DNA of 41,689 bases from Verrucomicrobiota bacterium (GCA_026398275.1 JAPLTF010000071.1:1-41689); one strand, 5' to 3'; shown: positions 33,189 to 41,689, counted from the first letter of the stretch. The notes: generated by a model from the sequence alone, not told the origin. Numbers and translations are program-made.

Positions 33189-33217
33189 AGTATATCCACG
33201 TTCTTCCCCGCCGACAA
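33189..33217 (-). promoter_or_regulatory. Promoter of parD, likely leaderless transcript
   Basis: On the minus strand TTGTCG (complement of 33212-33217), 17 bases, then TATACT (complement of 33189-33194, five of six matches). Only 7 bases separate the -10 box from the parD ATG, so transcription would begin at or next to the start codon. Confidence 0.55.
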
Positions 33218-33360
33218 GCCGGATGCTGATTGTCTTACGAAACCGAGCCAAGACGTTGCGGCACGCCTTTTTTGGCCACCCGGGAAGATGAGAATTCCTT
33301 GCCTTTTCAAGCTATCAGGCTTGGAAAAAACCGACGGCCCCGGTAGGATATCACTGTTGA

Positions 33361-33599
33361 ATGGCCGTCATGAAATCCAAAACCACAATAACCACATTAG
33401 CGAAAGAAATTGGTGTCAGCGTGGCGACGATCAGCCGCGCATTAAATAATTCTCCCAAAGTCAGCAAAGGACGCCGGCTCCAGATCAAGCAGCTTGCAGC
33501 GAAACAGAACTTCAAACTTCGGGATTTCGCACGACGGGTGAGCAATTTGTGCGTACTCATCTGCACCGACAGCTCACCCGGAGACAACATTTTTTCGGT
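33361..33599 (+). pseudogene. LacI family regulator fragment (DNA-binding part only)
   Basis: The frame starts at ATG 33361 and encodes a normal helix-turn-helix (TLAKEIGVSVATISRALNNS, GRRLQIKQLAAKQNF). It reaches the first strand of the sensor domain (LCVLICTDSSPGDNIFS) and then stops resembling LacI proteins near 33599. A full regulator is about 330-350 residues; about 80 remain. The adjoining sequence is a transporter fragment in another frame. Confidence 0.8.
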
Positions 33600-33893
33600 C
33601 TATCACGATGTTCATGGAGGCCATCGGGGCAAGCGGGGTGATGATCGGGCTGCTCGCCACGGTGCGGCTCATGAGCATGGCCGCACAGATTCCCGGGGCG
33701 ATGCTTTCCGAGCACATGGGTTCGCGGAAGCGGGTCTGGGCCACGCTCGCGATCACGCACCGCGCCCTGTGGATCGTGCCGGCGCTTCTCGCTATGCTCT
33801 GGACTCCCGGGCAGCACTGGGTTCCTCTGGCGGTGTTGGCCGCCATTGCCTTCAGCGAAGTGCTGGGCAATGCGGGCGGCGCACCTTGGATCA
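33600..33893 (+). pseudogene. MFS-type transporter fragment
   Basis: The frame SITMFMEAIGASGVMIGLL, then MSMAAQIPGAMLSEHMGSRK and VWATLAITHRALWIVPALLA, is the N-terminal part of a major facilitator transporter (about 98 codons, three membrane helices). It lacks both the true start and everything after helix three. The left edge abuts the LacI fragment; the right edge coincides with the stop codon of the GH65 gene on the other strand. Confidence 0.65.
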
Positions 33894-36800
33894 GTAAAGC
33901 GCCCTCACTTTTTCGAGGCTGAGGTAGAGGGTGGAAGGGAGGGTGTAGTCGGCTTGGTGGAGGAGCGTCTTGTCACCGATGCCGATGCTCTTCATACTGG
34001 CAGATGCTGCAGCTTTCACGCCGGCGGCGGCATCCTCGATGACCACGCAGGACTCAGCGGGAATGCCGAGGAGTCGCGAGGCGAGCAGCAGGCCTTCCGG
34101 GTCGGGTTTGGACATCTTTGTGTGCTCGCCGGTCACGACCTCATCAAAGCGTCCGTCCAGTCCGATTCGTTTCAGGATGACTCCGGCATTGCGGCTGGCG
34201 GAGACGATGGCTGTCTTGAAACCGGCGGCGTGCAATTCGTCAAGAAAGCAGATGATGCCAGGCAGGATATCCAGGTCAGTCAGGGTTTGAAGCGATTCGA
34301 CGTAGATGTCGTTTTTTATCCGCATCAGCACCTCGATTCCCTCTTCGCTGTAGGAACGTGGCGCATGCTCCAGGATGATATCCAGGCTCTGCCGACGGCT
34401 GACTCCCTTGAGGCGTTCGTTGACGTGGCTGTCGAAGAATATCCCTTCCTGATCGGCGATGTGCTTCCACGCACGATAATGCAGGCAGGCCGTATCGACG
34501 ATGACGCCATCGAGATCGAAGAGGATCGCCTTGGGCTGCGGGCGGTTCAGGAAGGCGGGCGAGATCGGCGCTGTCAGTGGCTCGCGACTCAACTCCACTT
34601 CCTTTCCATAAAGTTTCACCGCAATCTTTTCGCCCGCCAGCAGGCACAGGCTCACCTCGTCGCCCTTGACGCCGACCTGGATCGTGCGGTCCCGGTAAAC
34701 AAACTTGAACCGATAAGCCGTCCAGCCGGGCGGAAGGATGGGCGAAAATTCCAGCAGCGGCCCGGTATAGGTGAGCCCGCCAAACCCACAGACAATGTTC
34801 AGCCACGTTCCGCTCATGGAGGAAATGTGAAGCCCCTCCTCGGTATTGTTGTTGAAGTTGTCGAGGTCCAGGCGCGAACTCCAGAGGTAATATTCGTAAG
34901 CCTGATTGTAGCGGCCGACGTCGCAGGCGAGGATCGAATGAATGGACGGAGACAGAGAGGAGGTATGGACGCAGCGCTGTTCGTAAAAGCTGTAGTTCTG
35001 CCGCTTCTCGTGCGCGGTGAAGCGATCACGCAGCAGGAACATCGCGAGCAGGACGTCCGGCTGTTTCGAGATCTGCTGGCTGTGGATTTTCGGGATCGTC
35101 CACTTGCGCTCGATCGGGTAATCGCGGTCGCGGTCCAGTTCCTCGCGGCTCATCGGGTTCAGGGAAAGATAGATGTCGTTCTCGACGAAAACATCCAGCT
35201 CCGGGTTGTAGTTCAGGATGAGCTTTTCGGCGACTGTCCTCCAGAGGTCCAGTTCGGCACGCTCAAACCCGGTCTTCCGCACCGCCTCGTTGAAATGCTC
35301 CGGGGCCTCGGCCTGAACTTCTGTCACGGCCTGCAGCGCGTATTCCAGCAGCCACTTGGCCATGTAGTTGGTATACCAGTCGTTGTTCACGCCCTGGGCA
35401 AACTCGTTCGGCCCCATGACCCGGTTGATCGCGTATCCATTGCGGAACGGAATGAATGTCGCCCGGCTGCTCCAGAACCTGGCCAGCTCGATCAGCATCT
35501 CCGCCCCGTGGGTCTGAAGGTAGGACTTGTCGCCGGTGACATGGGTATAGACGAAAATCGCGTATCCGATGATCGCGTTGATATGGATCTCTCCCATCCA
35601 GTATTCCCAAACCGGCGTGTCCTCGGTGCCGTCCAAGGTAGTCCACGGAAAAATCGCCCCGCGATACCCGAACTCCTTTGCCTGAGCACGGGCTGCATCC
35701 AGCCCGTTGTAGCGATACTCCAGCAGCTTTTTGACGGAATCCGGGTTGTTGAACAGGTAGAATGGCAGGCAGTAGCTCTCCGTGTCCCAGAATGTCCGCC
35801 CGTTGTAGCATTCGCCGGAATACCCCTTCGGTCCGATATTTAAAAAGCTATCCTGCCCGCGATACGTGCTCAGGAGTTGGAAACTGCAATAGCGAATCCC
35901 CTGCTGCGCGGCCGGATCGCCTTCGATCTCGACGTCGCAGCGATCCCAGAGATGCGCCACTTTTTTTGCATGAGCGGTGCGGGCGCGGTCAAATCCACCG
36001 CCTTCATAAAGAGCAAGGTTTGCGCGGCTTTTCTCCATGAGAAATTCCACGACCTCCTTTTCCTGTGCCGCATCCACCGTCGTCCGATTCTCGCTTTTCA
36101 GAATCAGCCCGTGCGGATGCCCGGCATCGCGGCTCGTCCAGACGGAAACCATTTTGTCAAAAACGTGCTCCACTCCCGGCTCTGGAATGAACGTCAAAAC
36201 GCTGGCAACCCGCTTGTCTGATTTCAAATATTCACGCCGGAGATCCCGCAGAGCAGCTACCTCCACATGCATCCGGTGAATCGTGTATTGGCCGGTCGTC
36301 ACGATGTTGCTCAGGAGAAAAGCATCGGAGTCCGTTGCGCCCTGAAGCACCATCCGGGTGTGAACCCGGCAGGTGGCGTGGTCCCGGTTTTCCTTCTGTC
36401 CATCGATCGCGAAGGTCAGCTTCACCGGACGCGCATGCCCGAGCGCCTGAACCGACAGCCGGATCGCCCCGAGGTGGGAGTCATCATGGCTCACGAACCG
36501 TTCCCAGGACAGGTGGGTCACAGCACCGCTCCGCGTGGTGAACACCAACTGGCGCGAAAGAATTCCCTGCCGCATGTCGAGCGACCGCCGGTATTCAGAC
36601 ACTTGGGATGAATGGAGATCGAGAGGCTCGCCATCCACCTCGACGAGGATCTCAAGCCAGTTGGCGGTGTTCACCATGGAATTGGTGGAATCAGGAAACG
36701 CTTTTCGCTTCCATGGATACGCCTGTTGCTCCTTGACGTAGATGCCGCCGATGTAACACCCGCAGAGGGTTTCTCCCCCGAACCCTTCCTCAAAGTTCCC

Positions 36801-36941
36801 GCGCGTCCCCATGTATTCGTTCGCCAAGGAAAACAGGGATTCGGAAATTTCATTGCGCTCCGGGCGGAACTGTTCCTCGGTGATGTGCCACGGTTCGATG
36901 GTGGCCACCCGGTGCTGGGACATTTTATCTGTATTGCTCAT
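33891..36941 (-). CDS. GH65 disaccharide phosphorylase fused to beta-phosphoglucomutase
   Basis: A 1016-residue cytoplasmic fusion. Residues 1-~790 are a GH65 inverting phosphorylase (maltose/trehalose/kojibiose type), with NEYMGTRGNFEEGF, GYSGECYNGRTFWDTESYCLP, the catalytic acid in VMGPNEFAQGVNNDWYTN (Glu near residue 512) and STYRGQDSFL. Residues ~800-1016 are a HAD beta-phosphoglucomutase: ILFDLDGVIVDTACLHYRAW (nucleophile Asp near residue 808), RLKGVSRRQSL, KTAIVSASRNAGVIL and SKPDPEG. The first domain would release beta-glucose 1-phosphate and the second would convert it to glucose 6-phosphate. The exact disaccharide is not clear from sequence. Last gene of the minus-strand sugar cluster. 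Confidence 0.93.
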   Translation of the reverse strand: MSNTDKMSQHRVATIEPWHITEEQFRPERNEISESLFSLANEYMGTRGNFEEGFGGETLCGCYIGGIYVKEQQAYPWKRKAFPDSTNSMVNTANWLEILVEVDGEPLDLHSSQVSEYRRSLDMRQGILSRQLVFTTRSGAVTHLSWERFVSHDDSHLGAIRLSVQALGHARPVKLTFAIDGQKENRDHATCRVHTRMVLQGATDSDAFLLSNIVTTGQYTIHRMHVEVAALRDLRREYLKSDKRVASVLTFIPEPGVEHVFDKMVSVWTSRDAGHPHGLILKSENRTTVDAAQEKEVVEFLMEKSRANLALYEGGGFDRARTAHAKKVAHLWDRCDVEIEGDPAAQQGIRYCSFQLLSTYRGQDSFLNIGPKGYSGECYNGRTFWDTESYCLPFYLFNNPDSVKKLLEYRYNGLDAARAQAKEFGYRGAIFPWTTLDGTEDTPVWEYWMGEIHINAIIGYAIFVYTHVTGDKSYLQTHGAEMLIELARFWSSRATFIPFRNGYAINRVMGPNEFAQGVNNDWYTNYMAKWLLEYALQAVTEVQAEAPEHFNEAVRKTGFERAELDLWRTVAEKLILNYNPELDVFVENDIYLSLNPMSREELDRDRDYPIERKWTIPKIHSQQISKQPDVLLAMFLLRDRFTAHEKRQNYSFYEQRCVHTSSLSPSIHSILACDVGRYNQAYEYYLWSSRLDLDNFNNNTEEGLHISSMSGTWLNIVCGFGGLTYTGPLLEFSPILPPGWTAYRFKFVYRDRTIQVGVKGDEVSLCLLAGEKIAVKLYGKEVELSREPLTAPISPAFLNRPQPKAILFDLDGVIVDTACLHYRAWKHIADQEGIFFDSHVNERLKGVSRRQSLDIILEHAPRSYSEEGIEVLMRIKNDIYVESLQTLTDLDILPGIICFLDELHAAGFKTAIVSASRNAGVILKRIGLDGRFDEVVTGEHTKMSKPDPEGLLLASRLLGIPAESCVVIEDAAAGVKAAASASMKSIGIGDKTLLHQADYTLPSTLYLSLEKVRALY

Positions 36942-36999
36942 AATTGTTTGTTTTAGTTTCCATTTTTTCTGATCTGCCCGGCTCCGATCTCATGGGCCT

Positions 37000-38903
37000 T
37001 CAGGCAGGCCATGAGTCGCTGCGAAATGGCGGAGCGGGAAGACCTTCTTTGTTGTAAAGATTGCAGCCCTCCGGACTATTGGCCCAGGCATACCGCACCG
37101 CAATCGGTTCTGGAACCAACGGGCTGCTGACAGTGATTGTTTCTCCCTCAATCCCGGCGTCCGCCCAATAAAATATCCGGTCCCTGCCTGCCAACGCAAA
37201 GTGACGCAACGCTCCCCCCCTTGACTCCAGTCCGCCACCGACGTGACGGAACCAACAACGGATCCGTCCGCCCGGCTCGATTTGCATTCCCGAAAAGAAC
37301 GGGCCCGATGGAATTCCGGATTGGCCATAGGCGACCGCCAAAGCCGATAGAGCCAGTCGCTTTCCCACATCGAGTTTGTTTGACGGGTGAATATTGGAAG
37401 ACTCGCCGATGTCGATGGCCACAGCCATGCCCGTGGCAGTTTCCTCCAGAACTCCCGACTGGGCTTCGCGCAACTCCGCCCAGCCGCTCGCTTCTGGCTG
37501 CGGAGAGGGAGCGCCGAAGTTTGCGAGTTGAACTTGTAGGAATGGAAAGTCGCCCTGTCCCCAGGCCCGGCGCCAGTCCTGGATCATCAGGGGCAACATG
37601 CGCCGGTAGAGCCCGGGTTCACCGACATTCGACTCGCCCTGATACCACACCACCCCCCGCAACCCGTAAGGGATCAGGGGAGCCAAGCGATTGTCGAACA
37701 GGATGTGCGGAGAGTTAGGGTTGCCGGTTCCCCATTCCTGCACCGGCGGCACGACTTCACCCCAGTTGTGCTCGACGCAGTAACGCCATTCCCCCGCCAG
37801 AGGCAGAGCATCTGAATCATCATCCGCCCGATGCAGGTGCATCACGCTCGAGGGTCCGGTCAGGCCGCCATCATAAACATGGGATCGGGCACGCACCGCG
37901 ATCACCACCTGCCGGTCGGAGCCAACGAGGCAGCACGGCACGGGATAGACCCGATGCTTGTACCAAGCGCCGGGGTTTCCCAACTCATGGATCCGACGAG
38001 TTCGCCATTCACCCAGGTGTCATCATGCTTGTCGATGGCTCCCAAGCAGAGCACGAGATCGTGTCCCAGCCAGGATTCCGGCACTTCCAATGTCCGGCGA
38101 AACCAGAAAATCCCGCTATGTGGATGCCCTTGGTTGCGCCAGTTGCCGGGGACAGGCATGCCAGGCCAGTCGGAATCGTCAAATTCGGCCCCGGCCCATC
38201 CGCGATCCAAACCAAGGTTGCCCGGATCCTGCGGCGCGCCCGATCGCTCCCACTCCTCGAATGTTTGATTCCGGATCTTGTGATCGGTTCGCCAGGCAAG
38301 CGCTTCATAGAAGCTCACCTCCTCGCGCCCTGCGGGATCGCGCATCAGGGCTTCCCGGCTGAGCCATGCCTGCACGCGCGAACCTCCCCACGCATTGCAA
38401 ATCAGCCCCACCGGAACTCCAAGAGCACGGTGGATCTCCCGGCCAAAATAGCCGCCCACCGCGGAAAACTCCGCCAGCGATTCCCGAGTGCATGCGATCC
38501 ATCGGCCGTCCACCGCCACCGCTCTGCCAGACATGGCCGGGGTGGTGACGGTGAGCATCCGCACTTGTGGAAGATCCGGAGCGTCCGCCATCCATTCCGG
38601 CCCGCACTGCTCGAGTTTCCACTCCATGTTGGACTGGCCGGAGCAGAGCCAGACATCGCCAACCAGAATGTCAGCTATCTCCGCCTGGCCCGATGGGGCT
38701 TCAACCCTTAGCTCGTGCGGCCCCCCGGCGGGAAGTGGCGGCAGGCGCAGCATCCAATGTCCCCGGGTGTCCACTTCGGTCCGGGCTTCATGACCGGCCA
38801 GGCTTACCGTGACACACTCCCCCGGATCGCCCCGCCCCCAGATGGGCAGCGGAAGATCCCGTTGGAGGACGCCGTGATTTTGAAAGACGGATGCTAATTG
38901 CAT
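37000..38903 (-). pseudogene. Sialate O-acetylesterase-type SGNH hydrolase, single frameshift
   Basis: Would remove acetyl groups from sialic acid or plant-type sugars. The N-terminal part (38903 to ~37975) has LQRDLPLPIWG, VGDVWLCSGQSNMEWKL (catalytic Ser) and GVPVGLICNAWGGSRVQAWL. The inserted beta domain ends DTWVNGELVGSMSWETP. The C-terminal part, in the +1 frame, continues GAWYKHRVYPVP, VVWYQGESNVGE and SSNIHPSNKLDVGKRLAL. Restoring one C in the run at 37972-37975 (minus-strand CCCC) would give a normal ~633-residue protein. No signal peptide is seen. It may be a true frameshift or a homopolymer sequencing error. Confidence 0.87.
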
Positions 38904-38969
38904 GGAGTGTCAGAAGTTGCTGTTTTGTTGCTAGGTGTTCATCCATCAGGCAGCGGGTTCCCCGGGGAT

Positions 38970-40211
38970 TCAGAACGAGGTTTGCGGCGCGATCGGCTCG
39001 GGCTCGCCTTCGGGGGAAACCACCACCGAATAATACGGGTTTGATCGTGTGCGATAAGTCAATGTGGTGCCTGCTGGAATGCTGATGGGAAAGCCTCTAG
39101 GTCCGCGCTGGATACGGATTTGCGGGTTTTCCGGATTATCGCATGCCCAGATCTCCCGAACATCGCGCGAAGAGAAGGCGATTCTGGTTTTGATGGTTTT
39201 CTGCAAGGGATTGAAGAGGCGGAGCACGATGGACTTCCCGTCCTCGGAGGGTTTGATCGCGAGGGGCACGATGGCGGGATGCGAGAGCCGGACGAGGCTG
39301 GCCTCGGGGGGGTGGCTGCCGGTGGGATTCGTGACCGGATGGCTGAGCAAGGGGAAACAGGCTTCGAGCCCGATCCGGTTGGCCTCGGCGGCATCGTAGG
39401 CGGCGTGAGGATAAATCCGGTAGTGGAAGGTCACCGTGCCGAGCTGACCGCCAGCGTAGTTCGTATGCCAGTAATTGCACATCGCCATGCTCAGGAAGAG
39501 CGGAGGCATTTTCGGACGCGTCCCGTCGAGCATCCGCGCGAAGTGGAACCCGCCGAACATGGCGATCGGCGCGTCTGCAGTGGTCACGGTCACTCCGCAC
39601 TTATCATTGGAGAAATCCACCCATTGCTGCGCGGTGTGGAAGTCCTGGTTCGACCCCGGAAGCTGGTCGAGCTGCGGGCGCACGATGGCACCGGCCGTCT
39701 GGTATCGTGGCTGGGCATTGGGCAGGGCAAACGGGAACGCCACATAGCAGGCTTCCGCGGCCGTTTCCCAGAGCTTGTCGATGGAGATCCGGAGGTCCAC
39801 GTAAGGTTTGTCATTGGGGAGGGTGATCTCGTATTCGACGCTCCGCGCGCCGGGCGCGAGGCACTTCTGGTGGAACTTCACCTCGCCCGGCAGGACGGTG
39901 GTGGATTGCCCGACAGCATCAATGCAAAATTGCTCGGCGAACCCGCACTCTTTGAGCAGGCAGGCGAGTTTGCTGCGGATGGCGTTGAAGTGTTCCATCT
40001 CGTGGGGGCTCATCGGCTGTGGTCCTCGGCCGGTGTTGAATCCGCGCAGGTTGACGCCCTCGCGGAACCCCTCCGGGAAATTGCCCGCCGCAAACATCGT
40101 CTTGATGAGTTCGAGGAGCTTGAACTGGATGCGTTTCGCCTCGGCCATGTTTCCGCTGAGAAAGCTGTTGTAGAGCAGGATATCGATCGGGCTCTTGGAC
40201 GTGACGAGCAT
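38970..40211 (-). CDS. Chimeric ORF: DapA/NAL-like C-terminus fused to a GH38-like C-terminal domain
   Basis: A 413-residue frame with two unlike parts. Residues 1-~92 match the C-terminal helices of dihydrodipicolinate synthase/N-acetylneuraminate lyase enzymes (LYNSFLSGNMAEAKRIQFKL, MFAAGNFPEGFREGVNLRGF, LACLLKECGF). The barrel with its Schiff-base Lys is missing. Residues ~93-413 resemble the C-terminal beta domains of GH38-type alpha-mannosidases (VAFPFALPNAQPRYQ, TVTTADAPIAMFGG, NYWHTNYAGGQLGTVTFHYR), without the catalytic domain. Neither half should be enzymatically active. It starts 8 bases after the stop of the CBM9-like gene. Most likely a deletion joining two neighbours. Confidence 0.7.
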   Translation of the reverse strand: MLVTSKSPIDILLYNSFLSGNMAEAKRIQFKLLELIKTMFAAGNFPEGFREGVNLRGFNTGRGPQPMSPHEMEHFNAIRSKLACLLKECGFAEQFCIDAVGQSTTVLPGEVKFHQKCLAPGARSVEYEITLPNDKPYVDLRISIDKLWETAAEACYVAFPFALPNAQPRYQTAGAIVRPQLDQLPGSNQDFHTAQQWVDFSNDKCGVTVTTADAPIAMFGGFHFARMLDGTRPKMPPLFLSMAMCNYWHTNYAGGQLGTVTFHYRIYPHAAYDAAEANRIGLEACFPLLSHPVTNPTGSHPPEASLVRLSHPAIVPLAIKPSEDGKSIVLRLFNPLQKTIKTRIAFSSRDVREIWACDNPENPQIRIQRGPRGFPISIPAGTTLTYRTRSNPYYSVVVSPEGEPEPIAPQTSF

Positions 40212-40219
40212 GGAGGCTT

Positions 40220-41581
40220 CTATTTTTTAATCGTTCCCAGGCCGAAGGCCGAGGTGTCCGAGTTATTGGAGGCGGTTCCGAAGAGCATGATCTGGGTTTT
40301 TCGCCCGTTGCCCTTTGCAGGCGGGCCGTTGATCCCGATATCGAAGCCGAAGGATTCCGACTTGCCGAGATTGTTGGGAGCTCTAGGAATTCGCAGCGCG
40401 ACCCAGTATTTGCCATTTCCCGAGCCGACACCGGTCACTGTGACGCCCTCGAGCTTGCCGAATTTCGCCGAGGGTTCCCAGATTTCCGGCGCTCCCGTTG
40501 TCGGGGCCTTGAACACGATCTGATGAACGCCCGGGCCGTAGGCGGGACTGCTGAGCCCGGAGTCTGCGGCGCGAAGATCCAAAAAGACCTCCACGCTGGA
40601 CCCGAGGACGCCCGGCCACTCTTTGGGCTCACGTTGATTGGCATCCTTTACCTCCAGATAGACGAACAGATCTTTGCCGTCCGCTGCGAGTTTTGCCTCC
40701 CCGGAGAGCTCGTTAGGACCCTTCCAGTATTGTTCCTCCTGAAGCGAGGCGAGTAGGGGGGCGCGGCCGACTGTCACCTGGTCGCTCTGGTCGAGCTTGA
40801 GCGCGAGCGGCATCTCTTTCCAGGCGGACGGGTCGTCCCAGGCAAACCCGGACGGGGCCGGCGGGACAACGAATGTCGGATGAACGGCGATCGAGACCGG
40901 AAACGCAAACGGTGTTCCGTCGGGCAGATTGAGCGAAGCCTCCACGGCGTAGCTTCCGCGCTTGGTGCCCGTGGGAATCGTGCAGGCGGCCTGGATCTTG
41001 GCACGTGCGCCCGGTTCCAGATCGAATGCCTGCTCTGAGGGAGTGACCGTCCAGCCCTGAGCATTGGCGAAACGGATGCTTCCGTTCCACGGCTGCTTGT
41101 ATTTGTTAACGAGCGTGAATTGAAAACCGCTGTTGGCATCTTGGGAAACGGCAATCACCGGGGAGGGAAGCAGATGAAGGCCGGGTTTCCTGGTATGGAT
41201 ATAGACCGGCTCCGGCCCGACATCGACCCGGACCAGGCATTTGCCTTCGGGCACGCTTTGCGGCTGACCGAATAGGCTGACGATCTCGATCGTGGCCTCC
41301 GGGCTTTCGACAAGAGCGCTGCGCTTGCCCAGTGGGGACCACAGGACCGCAACCTCGCCTCCGTCTTCTTTGGGGAAAATTCCGCCGAGAACGCCCCCTT
41401 CGTCGATGGCCTTGCCCTCAAGCTGCCTGGCTCCCTTCAACTGCTCCGTCAGCACGGCGATCGCTAGCGTGTGCAGGCTCGGCGTGCGCTCCCCATCCTT
41501 CGAAGCCGAGATCAGGGCAAAGCAGGATTCGGCGGGCACTCCCCACCATGCCGCTTCGACGTTTTGAGTGGGTTCAAGCAT
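40220..41581 (-). CDS. 5'-truncated CBM9-like sugar-binding protein fragment
   Basis: The frame (about 453 codons from the ATG at 41581) lacks a natural start. Its first codons overlap the end of an IS transposase, and the protein begins mid-domain (AWWGVPAESCFALISASKDG). Residues ~60-140 look like a beta-sandwich accessory domain (EGGVLGGIFPKEDGGEVAVL, EPVYIHTRK). Residues ~150-240 resemble a NEW3/Ig-like module (YAVEASLNLPDGTPF). Residues ~255-450 resemble a CBM9-type sugar-binding domain (LFVYLEVKDANQ, SVEVFLDLRAAD, YGPGVHQIVF, YWVALRIP). Probably the C-terminal part of a large secreted glycosidase, cut by the insertion sequence. Confidence 0.55.
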   Translation of the reverse strand: MLEPTQNVEAAWWGVPAESCFALISASKDGERTPSLHTLAIAVLTEQLKGARQLEGKAIDEGGVLGGIFPKEDGGEVAVLWSPLGKRSALVESPEATIEIVSLFGQPQSVPEGKCLVRVDVGPEPVYIHTRKPGLHLLPSPVIAVSQDANSGFQFTLVNKYKQPWNGSIRFANAQGWTVTPSEQAFDLEPGARAKIQAACTIPTGTKRGSYAVEASLNLPDGTPFAFPVSIAVHPTFVVPPAPSGFAWDDPSAWKEMPLALKLDQSDQVTVGRAPLLASLQEEQYWKGPNELSGEAKLAADGKDLFVYLEVKDANQREPKEWPGVLGSSVEVFLDLRAADSGLSSPAYGPGVHQIVFKAPTTGAPEIWEPSAKFGKLEGVTVTGVGSGNGKYWVALRIPRAPNNLGKSESFGFDIGINGPPAKGNGRKTQIMLFGTASNNSDTSAFGLGTIKK

Positions 41582-41689
41582 GAACAATATTGAGTTGAAG
41601 ACCGCCCGCTTTGAGGTAGGCAGCGATGCGGAAGTAATGGAAGTTACGGAAGCCGCGCGCCATGCGCTTGGCGATCTGGAGGATTCCGT
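41574..41689 (-). mobile_element. 3' end of an ISL3-type transposase gene (insertion sequence, cut by window edge)
   Basis: The last ~37 codons read GILQIAKRMARGFRNFHYFR, then IAAYLKAGGLQLNIVHA and stop TGA at 41574-41576. The K-x-ARGFRNFxxF pattern is the C-terminal signature of ISL3-family transposases. The rest of the element lies beyond the window. The terminal inverted repeat probably sits just left of the stop, at about 41550-41573, but cannot be fixed without the other end. Confidence 0.7.

Noticed and set aside
33361-33897. A single 178-residue LacI-type gene
   Set aside because: After about residue 80 the frame no longer matches LacI, and a transporter fragment is evident in another frame, so it is treated as two remnants.
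1-41689. CRISPR arrays, rRNA genes or a prophage
   Set aside because: No regularly spaced direct repeats, no rRNA sequence and no phage structural genes were seen.

Overview
The window is about 41.7 kb of GC-rich bacterial DNA. It most resembles a Gram-negative Verrucomicrobiota genome (an Opitutales/Terrimicrobium-like lineage is my inference). The basis is lipid A and heptose genes, extended ribosomal proteins, REP-like palindromes, LacI regulators, sialate O-acetylesterase-type enzymes and large sugar-catabolic proteins. Taxonomy rests on gene content only; no rRNA gene is present.

Region 1 (1-6.9 kb, minus strand) is a compact ribosomal protein operon running L4-L23-L2-S19-[secreted coiled-coil protein]-L22-S3-L16-L29-S17-[L14/L24 chimera]-L5-S8-L6, with L6 cut by the window edge. 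S10, L3 and S14 are absent from their usual places. A leader of about 220 nt with two terminator-like hairpins precedes L4. Oddest are an in-frame L14/L24 fusion lacking the L14 C-terminus, and a periplasmic-type protein gene between S19 and L22.

Region 2 (7-20.1 kb) is housekeeping and signalling: a GT-C membrane glycosyltransferase, an orphan ECF sigma factor, a GT4 glycosyltransferase, an RsmA-Nudix fusion, an Hpt-like protein followed by a 1566-residue hybrid histidine kinase, a tyrosine-phosphatase-like protein, 6-phosphogluconate dehydrogenase and PgsA.

Region 3 (20.2-24.05 kb) is a lipid A module (LpxI, a Gfo/Idh/MocA oxidoreductase, LpxB) with REP-like palindromes at its junctions, then a convergent YqeY-like gene and a tRNA-Arg(ACG).

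Region 4 (24.05-26.7 kb) is decayed DNA after the tRNA: a truncated GH5-like glycosidase, a small secreted protein, unidentified remnants, and a strong palindrome of about 98 bp that folds as a three-way junction.

Region 5 (26.7-31.7 kb) has a minus-strand heptose-type operon (PfkB kinase-HAD phosphatase fusion, deoxyhypusine-synthase-like protein, GmhA-like isomerase). It diverges from a nucleotidyltransferase-like gene plus a small partner, with a palindromic operator-like site between them.

Region 6 (31.7-41.7 kb) is a sugar-catabolic, partly ruined region: a LacI regulator, intact parD with internally deleted parE, LacI and MFS fragments, an intact GH65 phosphorylase-beta-phosphoglucomutase fusion, a frameshifted sialate O-acetylesterase, a DapA-like/GH38-like chimera, a truncated CBM9-like protein, and the end of an ISL3-type transposase. 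Fusions and truncations at clean junctions recur through the window. They may reflect real deletions or assembly faults, and several findings depend on that distinction.
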